Positions 1 to 7,385 of a stretch of DNA of 22,125 nt are shown one piece after another. Positions within the stretch are counted from its first letter, which is position 1. Each line of letters opens with the position of its first letter. The stretch is from contig PXBU01000085.1 in assembly GCA_003566795.1 (NCBI GenBank), positions 1 through 22,125 of the forward strand. Direction: 5' to 3'. Position numbers and translations under genes: made by a program. The DNA comes from Puniceicoccaceae bacterium (GTDB lineage: Bacteria; Verrucomicrobiota; Verrucomicrobiia; Opitutales; Coraliomargaritaceae). Below the pieces are notes generated by a model that saw only the letters and a program-made list of their open reading frames with translations, had not been told where the DNA came from and did no database searches.

Positions 1-263
1 AGCGTATTGCCGCGACCGCGATGAAGGATGAGGCGGTCCCGCTGATGGAGAAAGTCGCCACGCAATTCGAGGCCTCCGTCAATCTGAAGCAACTGATCGA
101 AGCGAACATCGCCGCCTTTGATTTGGAACGCCTGGAGGCCATCGTGAATGAGGTGGCCAAGCGGGAATTTAAGACAATCGAACGGCTGGGTGCCGTGCTG
201 GGATTTCTAATAGGTTGCTTTCAGCTCTTGATTCTCTTGCTTACCGGAGCCGTAACGCTTTAG
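1..263 (+). CDS. DUF445 family membrane protein, C-terminal fragment
   Basis: The reading frame is open from the left edge and stops with TAG at 261-263, so only about the last 86 residues are present. The visible part has an amphipathic helical stretch, then a conserved-looking block (FDLERLEAIVNEVAKREFKT, followed by IERLGAVLGFLIG), and ends in a hydrophobic segment of about 25 residues that forms a C-terminal membrane anchor. This arrangement matches the C-terminus of the DUF445 (YheB/YjiN-like) membrane proteins, whose biochemical function is not established. The ATG at position 21 is internal and probably not the true start. The next gene follows 49 bp later on the same strand. The family call comes from recognising the terminal motif and is fairly but not fully secure. 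Confidence 0.72.
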   Translation, partial: RIAATAMKDEAVPLMEKVATQFEASVNLKQLIEANIAAFDLERLEAIVNEVAKREFKTIERLGAVLGFLIGCFQLLILLLTGAVTL

Positions 264-312
264 GTTTGCAGATAAATCCCTCCTCAATCAAAACTTAAAC
301 TCACCAGACAGG

Positions 313-1209
313 ATGCCAAAAAAGAAAAACAAACAACCGACAGCGGCTGAACGGGCTGAAAACAAAGTGATCTGGGGCACCACCATTGTGTTTGTCGTGC
401 TGGGCTCGGTTCTCTTTGTGATTTTTGCGTGGGCGCGTTTCGACGGCCAATCGGAACTGGCCCAAAAAATCCGCGAGGTGACCGGCATCCAACTCGCCCA
501 CGAACCTCCTGCCCCTGCCCCAGAGCCCGAGCCCGAGCCCGAGCCCGAACCGGAACCGGAGCCCGAGCCCGAGCCCGAGCCGGAGCCGGAACTGGAGCCC
601 GAACCGGAGCCGGAGCCCGAATCCATCGAATGGAGCGCCTTCATCAATCGCTCCGACCTGTGGCCGGAGACGCTCGAAATCACTGTCGATAAGGAGATCC
701 AGCTGATCTACCGGAACCAAGTATACGGCGAGATCGCCTTTAGCTCCGGGCAAAACCTAAGCGTCGGCACCATCACTGAACACGGCAATATCTTTGGCCG
801 GTCAGGCGGTATTGAAATGGAAATCCAGCTAACTGCCACGAATTTTAAGGCCTGGTTCGAAGCACAACACGGGCAGGACTACCAACTCACTTACCCGGAA
901 AGTAAGGCGCAGCCGCGGGCAAGTGATTTCGACCAAAAATTGATCACCGAATTGCGCCGCTGGAGCCTGCGTAATTACCAGACGCCGCTGATCGAGATCG
1001 GGCCCAATAGCCTGGTGCTTAATTCAAACTTGCGGGCTTGGGGCACCGGCAATGTCGATTATGCGCGTGAGGCCCTCAATATCGCACGCGCCTATCTGCG
1101 CATCAACTCCCAACTCGGAGGCAAAGACAATTACGCCAGCTGCGAAATTCGCGATCCCGACACAGGAGCGCTGTTGGGGTCGCGGGGTATTTTTATCCCC
1201 AGCTTTTGA
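313..1209 (+). CDS. Membrane-anchored protein with Glu-Pro repeat stalk, function unknown
   Basis: This is a 298-residue protein I do not recognise. It opens with a Lys-rich cytoplasmic tail (MPKKKNKQ) and has one transmembrane helix at about residues 19-41. A spacer leads into a nearly pure Glu-Pro dipeptide repeat (about residues 64-103) and a globular C-terminal domain of about 195 residues (105-298). The topology suggests an N-in anchor with a rigid extended stalk holding the C-terminal domain out in the periplasm. Such EP/KP spacers are best known from TonB-type envelope-spanning proteins, but the C-terminal sequence does not look like TonB. The C-terminal domain has a single Cys near its end and no motif I can name. 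There is no Shine-Dalgarno at usable spacing. It lies between the DUF445 gene and ispG, 98 bp upstream of the latter. Confidence 0.75.
   Translation: MPKKKNKQPTAAERAENKVIWGTTIVFVVLGSVLFVIFAWARFDGQSELAQKIREVTGIQLAHEPPAPAPEPEPEPEPEPEPEPEPEPEPEPELEPEPEPEPESIEWSAFINRSDLWPETLEITVDKEIQLIYRNQVYGEIAFSSGQNLSVGTITEHGNIFGRSGGIEMEIQLTATNFKAWFEAQHGQDYQLTYPESKAQPRASDFDQKLITELRRWSLRNYQTPLIEIGPNSLVLNSNLRAWGTGNVDYAREALNIARAYLRINSQLGGKDNYASCEIRDPDTGALLGSRGIFIPSF
523..621 (+). repeat. Tandem hexamer repeat encoding Glu-Pro stalk
   Basis: About 16 tandem six-base units, mainly GAGCCC with GAACCG and GAGCCG variants, encode alternating Glu-Pro, with a single Leu replacing a Pro. The unit length keeps frame, so copy-number change by slippage would alter stalk length without disrupting the gene. 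The antisense strand reads as a long Gly-Ser ORF, which is a shadow. Confidence 0.9.
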
Positions 1210-1307
1210 CCCTGACGGCACTCCAAATACCTTTTCCTTATTTGCCAGCTCCACCGGGTTGAGCGATCGAGTTGCGGCCTCAATAGACTGGCGCAGCATA
1301 TCCCAAG

Positions 1308-3413
1308 ATGTCTTTAGCAATCGACACGCAAAATCTTTCATATTGCCACTCCCGCTTTATCAGTAAGCGCCGCCTCTCCCGTGAGGTAAAGGTGGGCCAC
1401 GTGGGGATCGGTGGTGCCAACCCGCTCAGAGTGCAGTCGATGACTACGACGAATACTCAGGATATCGACGCCACCGTGCGGCAGACCCTCGCGCTGGCCG
1501 ATGTCGGCTGCGAGATCGTTCGTATCACAGCACCCAACAAAAAAGCGGCCGAAGCGCTGGGAGAGATCGCCAAGCAGTTACGCGCCGCCAAGTGCGAGCT
1601 GCCGCTGGTCGCTGACATTCATTTTTTGCCGTCTGCGGCCATGGAGGCGGCCAAGCATGTGGAAAAGGTAAGGATCAATCCGGGCAACTACGCCGACAAG
1701 AAGAAATTCGCTGTCAAAGAATACAGCGACGCTGCTTACGATGCCGAACTCGAACGGCTGCACGAGGCCTTCAGCCCCATCGTATTGCGCTGCAAGGAAC
1801 TCGGCCGTGCGATGCGGATCGGCACCAATCATGGCTCCCTCTCCGACCGCATCATGAACCGCTACGGCGACACGCCGCTGGGGATGGTCGAAAGCGCACT
1901 GGAATTTATCCGCATCGCGGAGAGTCATGGCTACCGCGACATCTGCCTCTCGATGAAAGCCAGCAACCCGAAGGTGATGATCGAAGCTTACCGCCTCACC
2001 GTGGCCCGCATGAACCAGGAAAACATGCACTACCCGCTCCACCTCGGTGTCACCGAGGCCGGCGACGGTGAGGACGCCCGCGTGAAAAGTGCCATCGGGA
2101 TCGGCAGCCTGCTCTATGACGGACTGGGCGATACCATCCGTGTCTCGCTGACCGAAGATCCGGTCAATGAGATCCCGGTCGCCCGGGATCTGGCCGAAAA
2201 AGCCATGGCCCTGTGGGAGCAGCATAAAGAGGCTCCCGCCAGTGAATCGACCCAGGACAGCATCGACCCTTTTGACTTCCGCAAACGTGAGACTCGTGTC
2301 ATCGACCTCGGCCCCAGCTGTCGCATTGGCGGTGAAACGGTGCCGTCCGTTATCGTCAAAACCCACCATCCAGTCAGCAATCTCGCGGCGATTATCAGTG
2401 AGGTCTGTGCCACCCAGACCAAGTTCAAAGATGCCAAGATAGAAGGCCTGCAATTAGAGATCAAGCAAGCCGCCGATCTGGATGCCTTCAAGAGCCTGCA
2501 CGAGGCACTACACAGCGTGGTGCAATACTTCGTCCTGACCATCGACGCACTGGATCTGTCCGATCTGGAAAACTACCCATGGCCGGAAGGGCTGGCAGGT
2601 ATCACTCTGCTGCAGCATGTGGAAAAAGAAGATGCCTTCTATGCGGCCAGCCTGCTGCAATTCTGCCGTCAGCAAGGATTCAATCTGGCACTCGATTGCA
2701 GCCCGGAAGCACTGCGTGAAGAGATCGGACCGCAACTTGAAGCGATGGGCAGCGCAAATTTGATCCTCAGCACCCAAGGTAGGGGCTTTCCTTCCACTTT
2801 CGCCCAGGCTACCGCAGACAGGCGGGAAGCCCGCGACAACACCTACGGCCACCCCCTCGGCACCTACCGCGCATTGGTCGAGGCCGCCAAGGACGTCGTC
2901 CCGGACGCCCCAATATGGATCCGCAACACCGCAGCCAATACCCTCGCACCACAAGACTATTTCTCGGACCGCCTGCTGGAGAGCAGCATCCTCAGCGGGG
3001 CCCTCCTCTGCGACGGGATCGGCGACCTCATCAGCATCGAAAACGAGCCGCAGCTCGATAAGGCCACCACCCTCGCCTATAATATTTTGCAAGGCGCCCG
3101 CGCCCGCATCTCCAAGACCGAATTTGTCGCCTGCCCCAGCTGTGGTCGCACCCTGTTCGACCTGCAAGAGGTCACCCAGCGCATTCGCTCGCGCACCGAC
3201 CACCTCAAGGGCGTCACCATCGCCATCATGGGTTGTATCGTGAACGGCCCCGGCGAAATGGCCGACGCCGATTTCGGCTACGTTGGCGGCGCGCCCGGCA
3301 AGATCAACCTCTACGTCGGCAAGGAATGCGTGCAATACAATGTCCCCGCCGCCAAGGCCCTCGACCGCCTGATCGACCTGATTAAAGAACGTGGCAAGTG
3401 GATCGACCCCTGA
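1308..3413 (+). CDS. ispG: 4-hydroxy-3-methylbut-2-en-1-yl diphosphate synthase (IspG/GcpE), long three-domain form
   Basis: IspG catalyses the penultimate step of the MEP isoprenoid pathway, converting MEcPP to HMBPP with a [4Fe-4S] cluster in the cytosol. The N-terminal TIM barrel (about residues 25-300) carries the hallmark strings GGANPLRVQSMTTTNTQD, VADIHFLP and KVRINPGNY. A large central domain (about 320-595) follows, as in chlamydial, bacteroidete and plant enzymes. The C-terminal cluster domain has Cys609 and Cys612 (CPSC), Cys643 and Glu650 (GCIVNGPGE), the expected three Cys plus one Glu ligands. At 701 aa it is much longer than the usual 360-430 aa short form and somewhat longer than chlamydial enzymes (about 600 aa). 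Part of the excess is an odd segment at residues about 491-511, encoded by a palindrome and listed separately. The ATG at 1308 has no clear ribosome binding site but fits the N-terminus of related long-form proteins. The gene appears monocistronic. Confidence 0.96.
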   Translation: MSLAIDTQNLSYCHSRFISKRRLSREVKVGHVGIGGANPLRVQSMTTTNTQDIDATVRQTLALADVGCEIVRITAPNKKAAEALGEIAKQLRAAKCELPLVADIHFLPSAAMEAAKHVEKVRINPGNYADKKKFAVKEYSDAAYDAELERLHEAFSPIVLRCKELGRAMRIGTNHGSLSDRIMNRYGDTPLGMVESALEFIRIAESHGYRDICLSMKASNPKVMIEAYRLTVARMNQENMHYPLHLGVTEAGDGEDARVKSAIGIGSLLYDGLGDTIRVSLTEDPVNEIPVARDLAEKAMALWEQHKEAPASESTQDSIDPFDFRKRETRVIDLGPSCRIGGETVPSVIVKTHHPVSNLAAIISEVCATQTKFKDAKIEGLQLEIKQAADLDAFKSLHEALHSVVQYFVLTIDALDLSDLENYPWPEGLAGITLLQHVEKEDAFYAASLLQFCRQQGFNLALDCSPEALREEIGPQLEAMGSANLILSTQGRGFPSTFAQATADRREARDNTYGHPLGTYRALVEAAKDVVPDAPIWIRNTAANTLAPQDYFSDRLLESSILSGALLCDGIGDLISIENEPQLDKATTLAYNILQGARARISKTEFVACPSCGRTLFDLQEVTQRIRSRTDHLKGVTIAIMGCIVNGPGEMADADFGYVGGAPGKINLYVGKECVQYNVPAAKALDRLIDLIKERGKWIDP
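2778..2840 (+). repeat. Palindromic segment inside ispG, possible in-frame inserted element
   Basis: Within the ispG central domain the arms GGGCTTTCC (2783-2791) and GGGAAGCCC (2824-2832) are inverted with one mismatch. A second inner pair, CGCC (2801-2804) and GGCG (2821-2824), lies between them. The segment encodes about 21 residues (GFPSTFAQATADRREARD and flanks) that are Ala/Arg/Thr-rich and unlike the surrounding hydrophobic-core pattern. Removing it would join ...LILSTQ to YGHPLGTYRALVEAA, which reads like a continuous helix-strand boundary. It resembles in principle the Rickettsia palindromic elements that insert in frame into genes. That it is a mobile repeat is inference. Confidence 0.5.
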
Positions 3414-3424
3414 CCTCGCAAATT

Positions 3425-3448
3425 AAAAAACTTATTGGATCCTCCACT
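3425..3448 (+). repeat. Dispersed 24-nt motif, copy 1
   Basis: The string AAAAAACTTATTGGA followed by TC and CTCCACT begins 11 nt after the ispG stop. It matches 22 of 24 positions of the segment at 6301-6324. Both copies lie just downstream of a gene end. Confidence 0.55.
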
Positions 3449-3501
3449 GCTAGACAGTAGCCATTGACGAGGGCAAAAAATGCTGCTAAAGCAAAGTCAC
3501 T

Positions 3502-3855
3502 ATGATCAGAAAAGTGCACGAGATCGTCCCTGAAGTGGCAGAAGCAGTGCGCGGTGGTTCCGGCACGATAACAGCCCATAAACTCCTCGACCTGTATCCC
3601 GGCAGCGCGATCAAGAGCGTCGGCGTGGTCCGGCTGGAGCCGGGCGCGAGTATCGGAGATCACTCGCATGAGGGGGACGAGGACTTTTACTACTGTCTCT
3701 CCGGCAACGGCGTGGTAATTGACAACGGAGTCGAGCAACCCTTCACCCCCGGCACCTTGCAGATTACCCGCAGCGGTGAAAGTCAGGCACTGCGCAATAC
3801 CGGGGAAACCGAGCTGGTCTTCTTCGCGGCCCTGGTGGCGACCGTTGAAGGATAA
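3502..3855 (+). CDS. Small single-domain cupin protein
   Basis: This is a 117-residue cupin_2-type beta-barrel protein, probably cytosolic. Cupin motif 1 is clear at residues 48-70 (GASIGDHSHEGDEDFYYCLSGNG), with metal ligands His54, His56 and Glu60. In motif 2 the expected histidine (usually GxPHxxxN) is replaced: the sequence reads SGESQALRNTG, with Gln95 at the ligand position. The metal site is therefore three-residue or altered. Small cupins of this type are often sugar-binding or isomerase-like, but nothing here fixes the substrate. The ATG at 3502 has no Shine-Dalgarno. The gene follows ispG by 88 bp and converges with the inositol-phosphatase-family gene. Confidence 0.88.
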   Translation: MIRKVHEIVPEVAEAVRGGSGTITAHKLLDLYPGSAIKSVGVVRLEPGASIGDHSHEGDEDFYYCLSGNGVVIDNGVEQPFTPGTLQITRSGESQALRNTGETELVFFAALVATVEG

Positions 3856-3923
3856 ACCGGCCTCGCAAAAAGACGCTACCGTTTCTTTTAGCGAGTTTTT
3901 CAAAAAAGTGAGACTGAAGCGAT

Positions 3924-3945
3924 GGCACGATAGTGCCGTCTTTTC
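3924..3945. terminator. Possible terminator between convergent genes
   Basis: A perfect five-base stem GGCAC-GATA-GTGCC (3924-3937) lies between the convergent cupin and IMPase genes and is followed by TCTTTT on the plus strand. On the minus strand a T-run (complement of 3902-3907) lies further away. The stem is short, so the call rests partly on location. Confidence 0.3.
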
Positions 3946-3964
3946 GGTTCTCTACGAATAGCCG

Positions 3965-3987
3965 AAAAACTTAATCGATTCACCACT
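3965..3987 (+). repeat. Degenerate copy of the dispersed 24-nt motif
   Basis: AAAAACTTA, then ATCGATTCA and CCACT, aligns with the motif at 3425-3448 with about 19 of 23 identities. It overlaps the stop codon of the minus-strand IMPase-family gene, again at a gene 3' end. It is weaker than the other pair and could be chance. Confidence 0.3.
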
Positions 3988-4804
3988 ACCGCTTGATTGC
4001 CTGTTCGATCTCTTCGATCAGGGGAGCCGTGCCGACATAGTAGGGGCACGAGCCTTGATGCGGGTGAAAGGTCTTGGCGGGAAAGGGATTGGTGCCGACG
4101 AATGTCCATTGCAGGCCCACGGCACCACAGAGCGCGTGCGCCGCCGCAATATCCCACACCTTGACACGGTAATCGATCGCACCCGTCAGGTAACCAGTGG
4201 CGACGTAAGCCGCGCTCAGTGCCGCGCTGCCAAACGAGCGAACCCGATATTTCGCCAGCAGTGGTGCCAGCTGCCGCTGTAGTTCCAGTTCCATCGGAAA
4301 GTGGGCACCGATCATCGTTTGCGCCTCGGCTGCAGTGGCATCGCGGTTAATTATTTTCTGGTTACGCATGAGCCGATACCCCGGCCCGCCCTCGTAGATG
4401 CAGGCCGTGCTGTGATCGTAGATGAATCCATACACCGGAGTGCCCCGATGGAGCAACGCAAGTGAGATAGCGCAAATAGGGAAACCGAGCGCATAATTGT
4501 TGGTGCCGTCGACCGGATCCACAATCCAGGCAAACTCGGATTCGAGCACCATGGCCTCATCCAGCGGAATGGCTTCCTCGCTGCAATAGTCGTCCTGCGG
4601 AAAATCGCGGCGCAACTCGGCGAAGAGTTTTTCTGAAATAGCGAAGTCGGCGAAGGTCACCCGGGTATCGTCGGCCTTCCATTCACTCGCCACCTGCCCG
4701 AACTGACGCCCGAAAAAGGCGATCTGATCGCGCACCGCCACCCGCCCCGCATTGATGCGGTGACGAAGAACGGATTTGAAACGTGTCTGGGCTTGGCGGG
4801 ACAT
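3986..4804 (-). CDS. Inositol monophosphatase family protein
   Basis: A 272-residue Mg-dependent, Li-sensitive-type phosphatase of the FIG/IMPase superfamily. Visible motifs are SEE at residues 75-77, the metal-binding signature WIVDPVDGTNNY (Asp96, Asp99, Gly100, Thr101), and the C-terminal VKVWDIAAAHAL with metal ligand Asp218. Substrates in this family include inositol phosphate, PAP (CysQ), histidinol phosphate and fructose-1,6-bisphosphate, and the sequence does not decide between them. The frame is open up to an ATG at 4879. The extra 25 residues (MHTQVLIWRF..., Cys- and Arg-rich) do not look like the family, so I place the start at the ATG ending at 4804 (MSRQAQTRFK). It is transcribed alone, convergent with the cupin gene and divergent from the acetylesterase gene. 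Confidence 0.92.
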   Translation of the reverse strand: MSRQAQTRFKSVLRHRINAGRVAVRDQIAFFGRQFGQVASEWKADDTRVTFADFAISEKLFAELRRDFPQDDYCSEEAIPLDEAMVLESEFAWIVDPVDGTNNYALGFPICAISLALLHRGTPVYGFIYDHSTACIYEGGPGYRLMRNQKIINRDATAAEAQTMIGAHFPMELELQRQLAPLLAKYRVRSFGSAALSAAYVATGYLTGAIDYRVKVWDIAAAHALCGAVGLQWTFVGTNPFPAKTFHPHQGSCPYYVGTAPLIEEIEQAIKR

Positions 4805-4878
4805 ACGAGGGATGAAGAAGCTACGGAGTTTGGAGCAAATGCAACGCACAAATCGCCATATTAGCACTTGAGTGTGCA

Positions 4879-4907
4879 TTGCCTGTGCATGATACTTACA
4901 TTACGAT
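4879..4907 (+). promoter_or_regulatory. Candidate sigma70-type promoter for the acetylesterase gene
   Basis: TTGCCT (4879-4884) and TACGAT (4902-4907) are separated by 17 bp in the divergent intergenic region. Each matches the bacterial consensus at four of six positions. The transcript would start about 90 nt before the 5007 ATG. This is a sequence guess only. Confidence 0.25.
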
Positions 4908-5006
4908 CCTTCAGGACTCTTCCCGCTCCTGATTGATTCGCTCCCTCTCACTCCCCCCCCGTATGCATCACCGGGCGCTCCGGGCGCTCCACAACCATTG
5001 AACCTC

Positions 5007-6263
5007 ATGCGACATATTCAATACAAACTACTTCATCTGGCGCTGATCTTCTGCGGCTTCTCCCCACTGGCTTCCTCACCCGAGGTTCGCACTTGGACTA
5101 GCTCGGCCGACCCTGACCAGACTTTTGAGGGCCAACTGCTGGAATATAACAGCCACACCGGCATGGTAACGATCGACCGCGGTGACCGCAGACTTACCTT
5201 CAGCCAAGAGCTGTTGTCTGCGGCAGACATTGAATACGCCAGAGCCGAAGGCCCCGGGCTGGCGCAGGCGGACCGCTCCGGGCGCTCGGGCGGCTCGATC
5301 ATCAGCCGCCCGGTCCCGGATGTCTTGCCGAAGCCGGGCAGCGCGGCGGCTGACATGAGCCAGCCAGTGCAGGTCTTTATCATCATGGGCCAGTCCAATG
5401 TCCTGGAGATGGGCCGGGTCATCGATGAATTAAAAGAACTCTATCCCTACCTGGCTGACGACGCGGGCAATTGGACCATCCGCGAGGATGTGCGCAACAT
5501 CCACTACCAGGGAAGCGGCAGACCCGCCAATGGCAACATCCGGCGCAACGATTGGCTCACCATCAGCGGTAACCGGATCGGTATTGAGATTGGCATCGGC
5601 CACTACTTGGGCTACAGCATCGACGCGCCGGTTATGATCCTCAAAAGTGCCATCGGCAACCGCAGCCTCGGCTGGGATCTCCTGCCCCCCAACGTTGCAG
5701 CTTACGAATATGACGGCACTCTCCAACCCGGCTACGGCGAGACCCCCAGTACTGCCGGCCAGGGACCACTCAAACCCGAGGATGAATGGTATGCGGGTCT
5801 CCAATACGATGGCGATGTTGCCCGCGCCAAGCGCGTATTGGATAACATCGGAGAATACTTTCCGGGAGCCGCCGATTACGAGGTGGCTGGCTTCCTCTGG
5901 TGGCAGGGCGACAAGGATATGCGTAACCCCGCTCATTTCAATAACTACGAAAAGCACCTGGTGGCCCTTATCAAATCCCTGCGCAAAGACTTCGATGCGC
6001 CGAACGCGGCCTTTGTCACCGCCTCGCTGGGCCAGACCAAGCAGGATGACACCAGCTCCGGCCACGGAATCATCCTGCAGGCAATGAAAAGCGTCGCCGG
6101 TGGCAAATATTCACGAGAACTCGGCGACAACATCGGATTTGTCTACACCCATCCACTTTCCATGGGCGGTAGCTCCAGTGGTCACTATGGCGGCAATGCC
6201 CAAACCTACATGAATGTAGGCGAAGCCATGGGCAAAAAGATGATCGAAATGCTCTCCGACTAG
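5007..6263 (+). CDS. Secreted sialate O-acetylesterase-like SGNH hydrolase with N-terminal SHD1-like domain
   Basis: This 418-residue protein starts with a signal peptide (residues 1 to about 23, hydrophobic core LLHLALIFCGF). A small beta-rich domain (about 26-80: RTWTSSADPDQTFEGQLLEY..., ending LLSAADIEYARA) resembles the SHD1/SLA1-homology module common in planctomycete and verrucomicrobial secreted proteins. The main domain (about 120-418) is of the SASA/DUF303 carbohydrate esterase type. It has the nucleophile motif IIMGQSN (Ser130), FLWWQGDKD (about 296-304; relatives usually have GE-x-D) and a C-terminal GHYGGNAQTYMNVGEAMG with likely catalytic His393. The probable role is deacetylation of a polysaccharide or glycan outside the cytoplasm. 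A TTG at 4998 is in frame, but the ATG at 5007 gives the better signal peptide. Together with the sulfatase at 15617 it suggests use of modified glycans. Confidence 0.9.
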   Translation: MRHIQYKLLHLALIFCGFSPLASSPEVRTWTSSADPDQTFEGQLLEYNSHTGMVTIDRGDRRLTFSQELLSAADIEYARAEGPGLAQADRSGRSGGSIISRPVPDVLPKPGSAAADMSQPVQVFIIMGQSNVLEMGRVIDELKELYPYLADDAGNWTIREDVRNIHYQGSGRPANGNIRRNDWLTISGNRIGIEIGIGHYLGYSIDAPVMILKSAIGNRSLGWDLLPPNVAAYEYDGTLQPGYGETPSTAGQGPLKPEDEWYAGLQYDGDVARAKRVLDNIGEYFPGAADYEVAGFLWWQGDKDMRNPAHFNNYEKHLVALIKSLRKDFDAPNAAFVTASLGQTKQDDTSSGHGIILQAMKSVAGGKYSRELGDNIGFVYTHPLSMGGSSSGHYGGNAQTYMNVGEAMGKKMIEMLSD

Positions 6264-6300
6264 TGCGGTTCGACCTAAACCGAAGGGCTTCGACTACATG

Positions 6301-6324
6301 AAAAAACTTATTGGAGGCTCCACT
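6301..6324 (+). repeat. Dispersed 24-nt motif, copy 2, with adjoining hairpin
   Basis: AAAAAACTTATTGGA, then GG and CTCCACT, matches copy 1 (3425-3448) at 22 of 24 positions and starts 37 nt after the acetylesterase stop. The overlapping stem AGGCTCC (6315-6321) pairs with GGAGCCT (6330-6336). On the minus strand this hairpin is followed by AAGTTTTTT. Confidence 0.55.
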
Positions 6325-6396
6325 AGGCCGGAGCCTTCAACCCTGGCACCGCCATCTTCATTTGACAATTTTGATACCCCGCCGGATGCTGACCGC

Positions 6397-7230
6397 ATGA
6401 CGCAAGCAAATGTAGCGGTTCTGGGATTAGGTCTCATCGGTTCGATCTGGGCGCGGCACTACGCGGCGGCAGGCCGTTTGGCCAGTGTCTGGAGTCGTAG
6501 CCCCAAGCCGGACCTGCCGTGGGAACTGGAATCCCTGGCAGCCAGCGCCGCGCAAGCGGATTTCCTGCAACTGTGCCTCTACGATGCCGACTCCGTGCGT
6601 GAGGTGTTGCAACAACTCTGCCCTCACCTCCGGCCCGGACATACCGTGATCCAGTCCTCGACCATCGACGGCGATAGTGCCGAGGAATGCGCCGCGCTGG
6701 TCCAAGCCACCGGAGCAAACTATGTGGAGGCACCCTTTACCGGCAGTAAGCCGGCCGCAGAGGAGCGGAAGACGGTCTTTTTCCTCGGAGGAAACGAGGA
6801 TCGCCTGCAGCTGGTCGAACCGGTTCTGGCCACCATCTCGGCGAAACGCTTCCACATCGGTACGCCCCGCCAAGCGGCTACGATCAAACTGGCGATGAAT
6901 CTACAAATCTCGGGAATCACCCAAGCCCTCTGCGAAGGTATTACCCTCAGCCGACAGGCCGACATCAGCGACGACACCTTCTTCGAGGTGATGAAGCAAA
7001 ATGTAGCCTGGTCCGGCTTGTCCGCCCTAAAAGAACCAAAGATACGGGCAGATAATTTTGAGCCGCAGTTCTCCGTCAAGAACATGCACAAGGACATGCG
7101 CCTAGCCAATAAGACGGCCGGTGCAACGATGCCGCTGCTGACAACCCTGATCGAATGCTTCGCCGCGACCGAAGCCGCCGGCTATGCCGAAGAGGATTTC
7201 ATCGCGCTGATTCACCAACTGAAATCTTAA
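6397..7230 (+). CDS. NAD(P)-dependent beta-hydroxyacid dehydrogenase (3-hydroxyisobutyrate dehydrogenase family)
   Basis: A 277-residue oxidoreductase. The Rossmann dinucleotide motif is at the N-terminus (VAVLGLGLIGS, Gly10-x-Gly12-x-x-Gly15). The substrate motif is EAPFTGSKPAAEERK (about residues 111-125, the DAPVSGG equivalent), and the catalytic Lys164 lies in KLAMN with the conserved Asn168. The C-terminal all-alpha domain ends VKNMHKDMRLA... as in the family. The substrate is not predictable and could be a small hydroxyacid such as tartronate semialdehyde/glycerate, hydroxyisobutyrate or succinic semialdehyde/GHB. An ATG at 6298 is in frame, but its extra 33 residues come partly from the dispersed repeat and a Pro/Ser-rich stretch with no family similarity. 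I therefore start at 6397, where the Rossmann fold begins. No Shine-Dalgarno is visible. Confidence 0.92.
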   Translation: MTQANVAVLGLGLIGSIWARHYAAAGRLASVWSRSPKPDLPWELESLAASAAQADFLQLCLYDADSVREVLQQLCPHLRPGHTVIQSSTIDGDSAEECAALVQATGANYVEAPFTGSKPAAEERKTVFFLGGNEDRLQLVEPVLATISAKRFHIGTPRQAATIKLAMNLQISGITQALCEGITLSRQADISDDTFFEVMKQNVAWSGLSALKEPKIRADNFEPQFSVKNMHKDMRLANKTAGATMPLLTTLIECFAATEAAGYAEEDFIALIHQLKS

Positions 7231-7283
7231 CCTGCGCGGACTCTCTCAATAGGCTGACGAAAAAACAAGGACGCCACCATCAT

Positions 7284-7300
7284 GCTTTTTCCTAAAAAGC
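7284..7300 (+). other. Short perfect hairpin in the sucC upstream region
   Basis: GCTTTTT-CCT-AAAAAGC forms a seven-base perfect stem about 85 nt before the sucC start. No T-run follows on either strand beyond the stem itself. It could be the end of the dehydrogenase transcript or part of the sucCD leader. Confidence 0.3.
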
Positions 7301-7385
7301 TGACTGAAAGAGATTGCACCCGAGACGAGACATTGGCATCAAAGCTCCTTTTTCGTGTCCACAACACAACCGAAACCAAACAGTA

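Noticed and set aside
288..753. Minus-strand Gly-Ser-rich ORFs opposite the EP repeat
   Set aside because: They are shadows of the GAGCCC tandem repeat and have no other coding signal.
1578..3335. Long minus-strand ORFs opposite ispG
   Set aside because: These are antisense shadows caused by high GC at third codon positions; the plus-strand frame has full family homology.
4972..4989. Direct repeat of CGGGCGCTC in the divergent intergenic region
   Set aside because: Two adjacent 9-bp copies in a GC-rich stretch; too short to call an operator without other evidence.
6298..6396. N-terminal extension of the dehydrogenase starting MKKLIGGST
   Set aside because: The extension comes partly from the dispersed 24-nt repeat, and the Rossmann fold begins right after the ATG at 6397.
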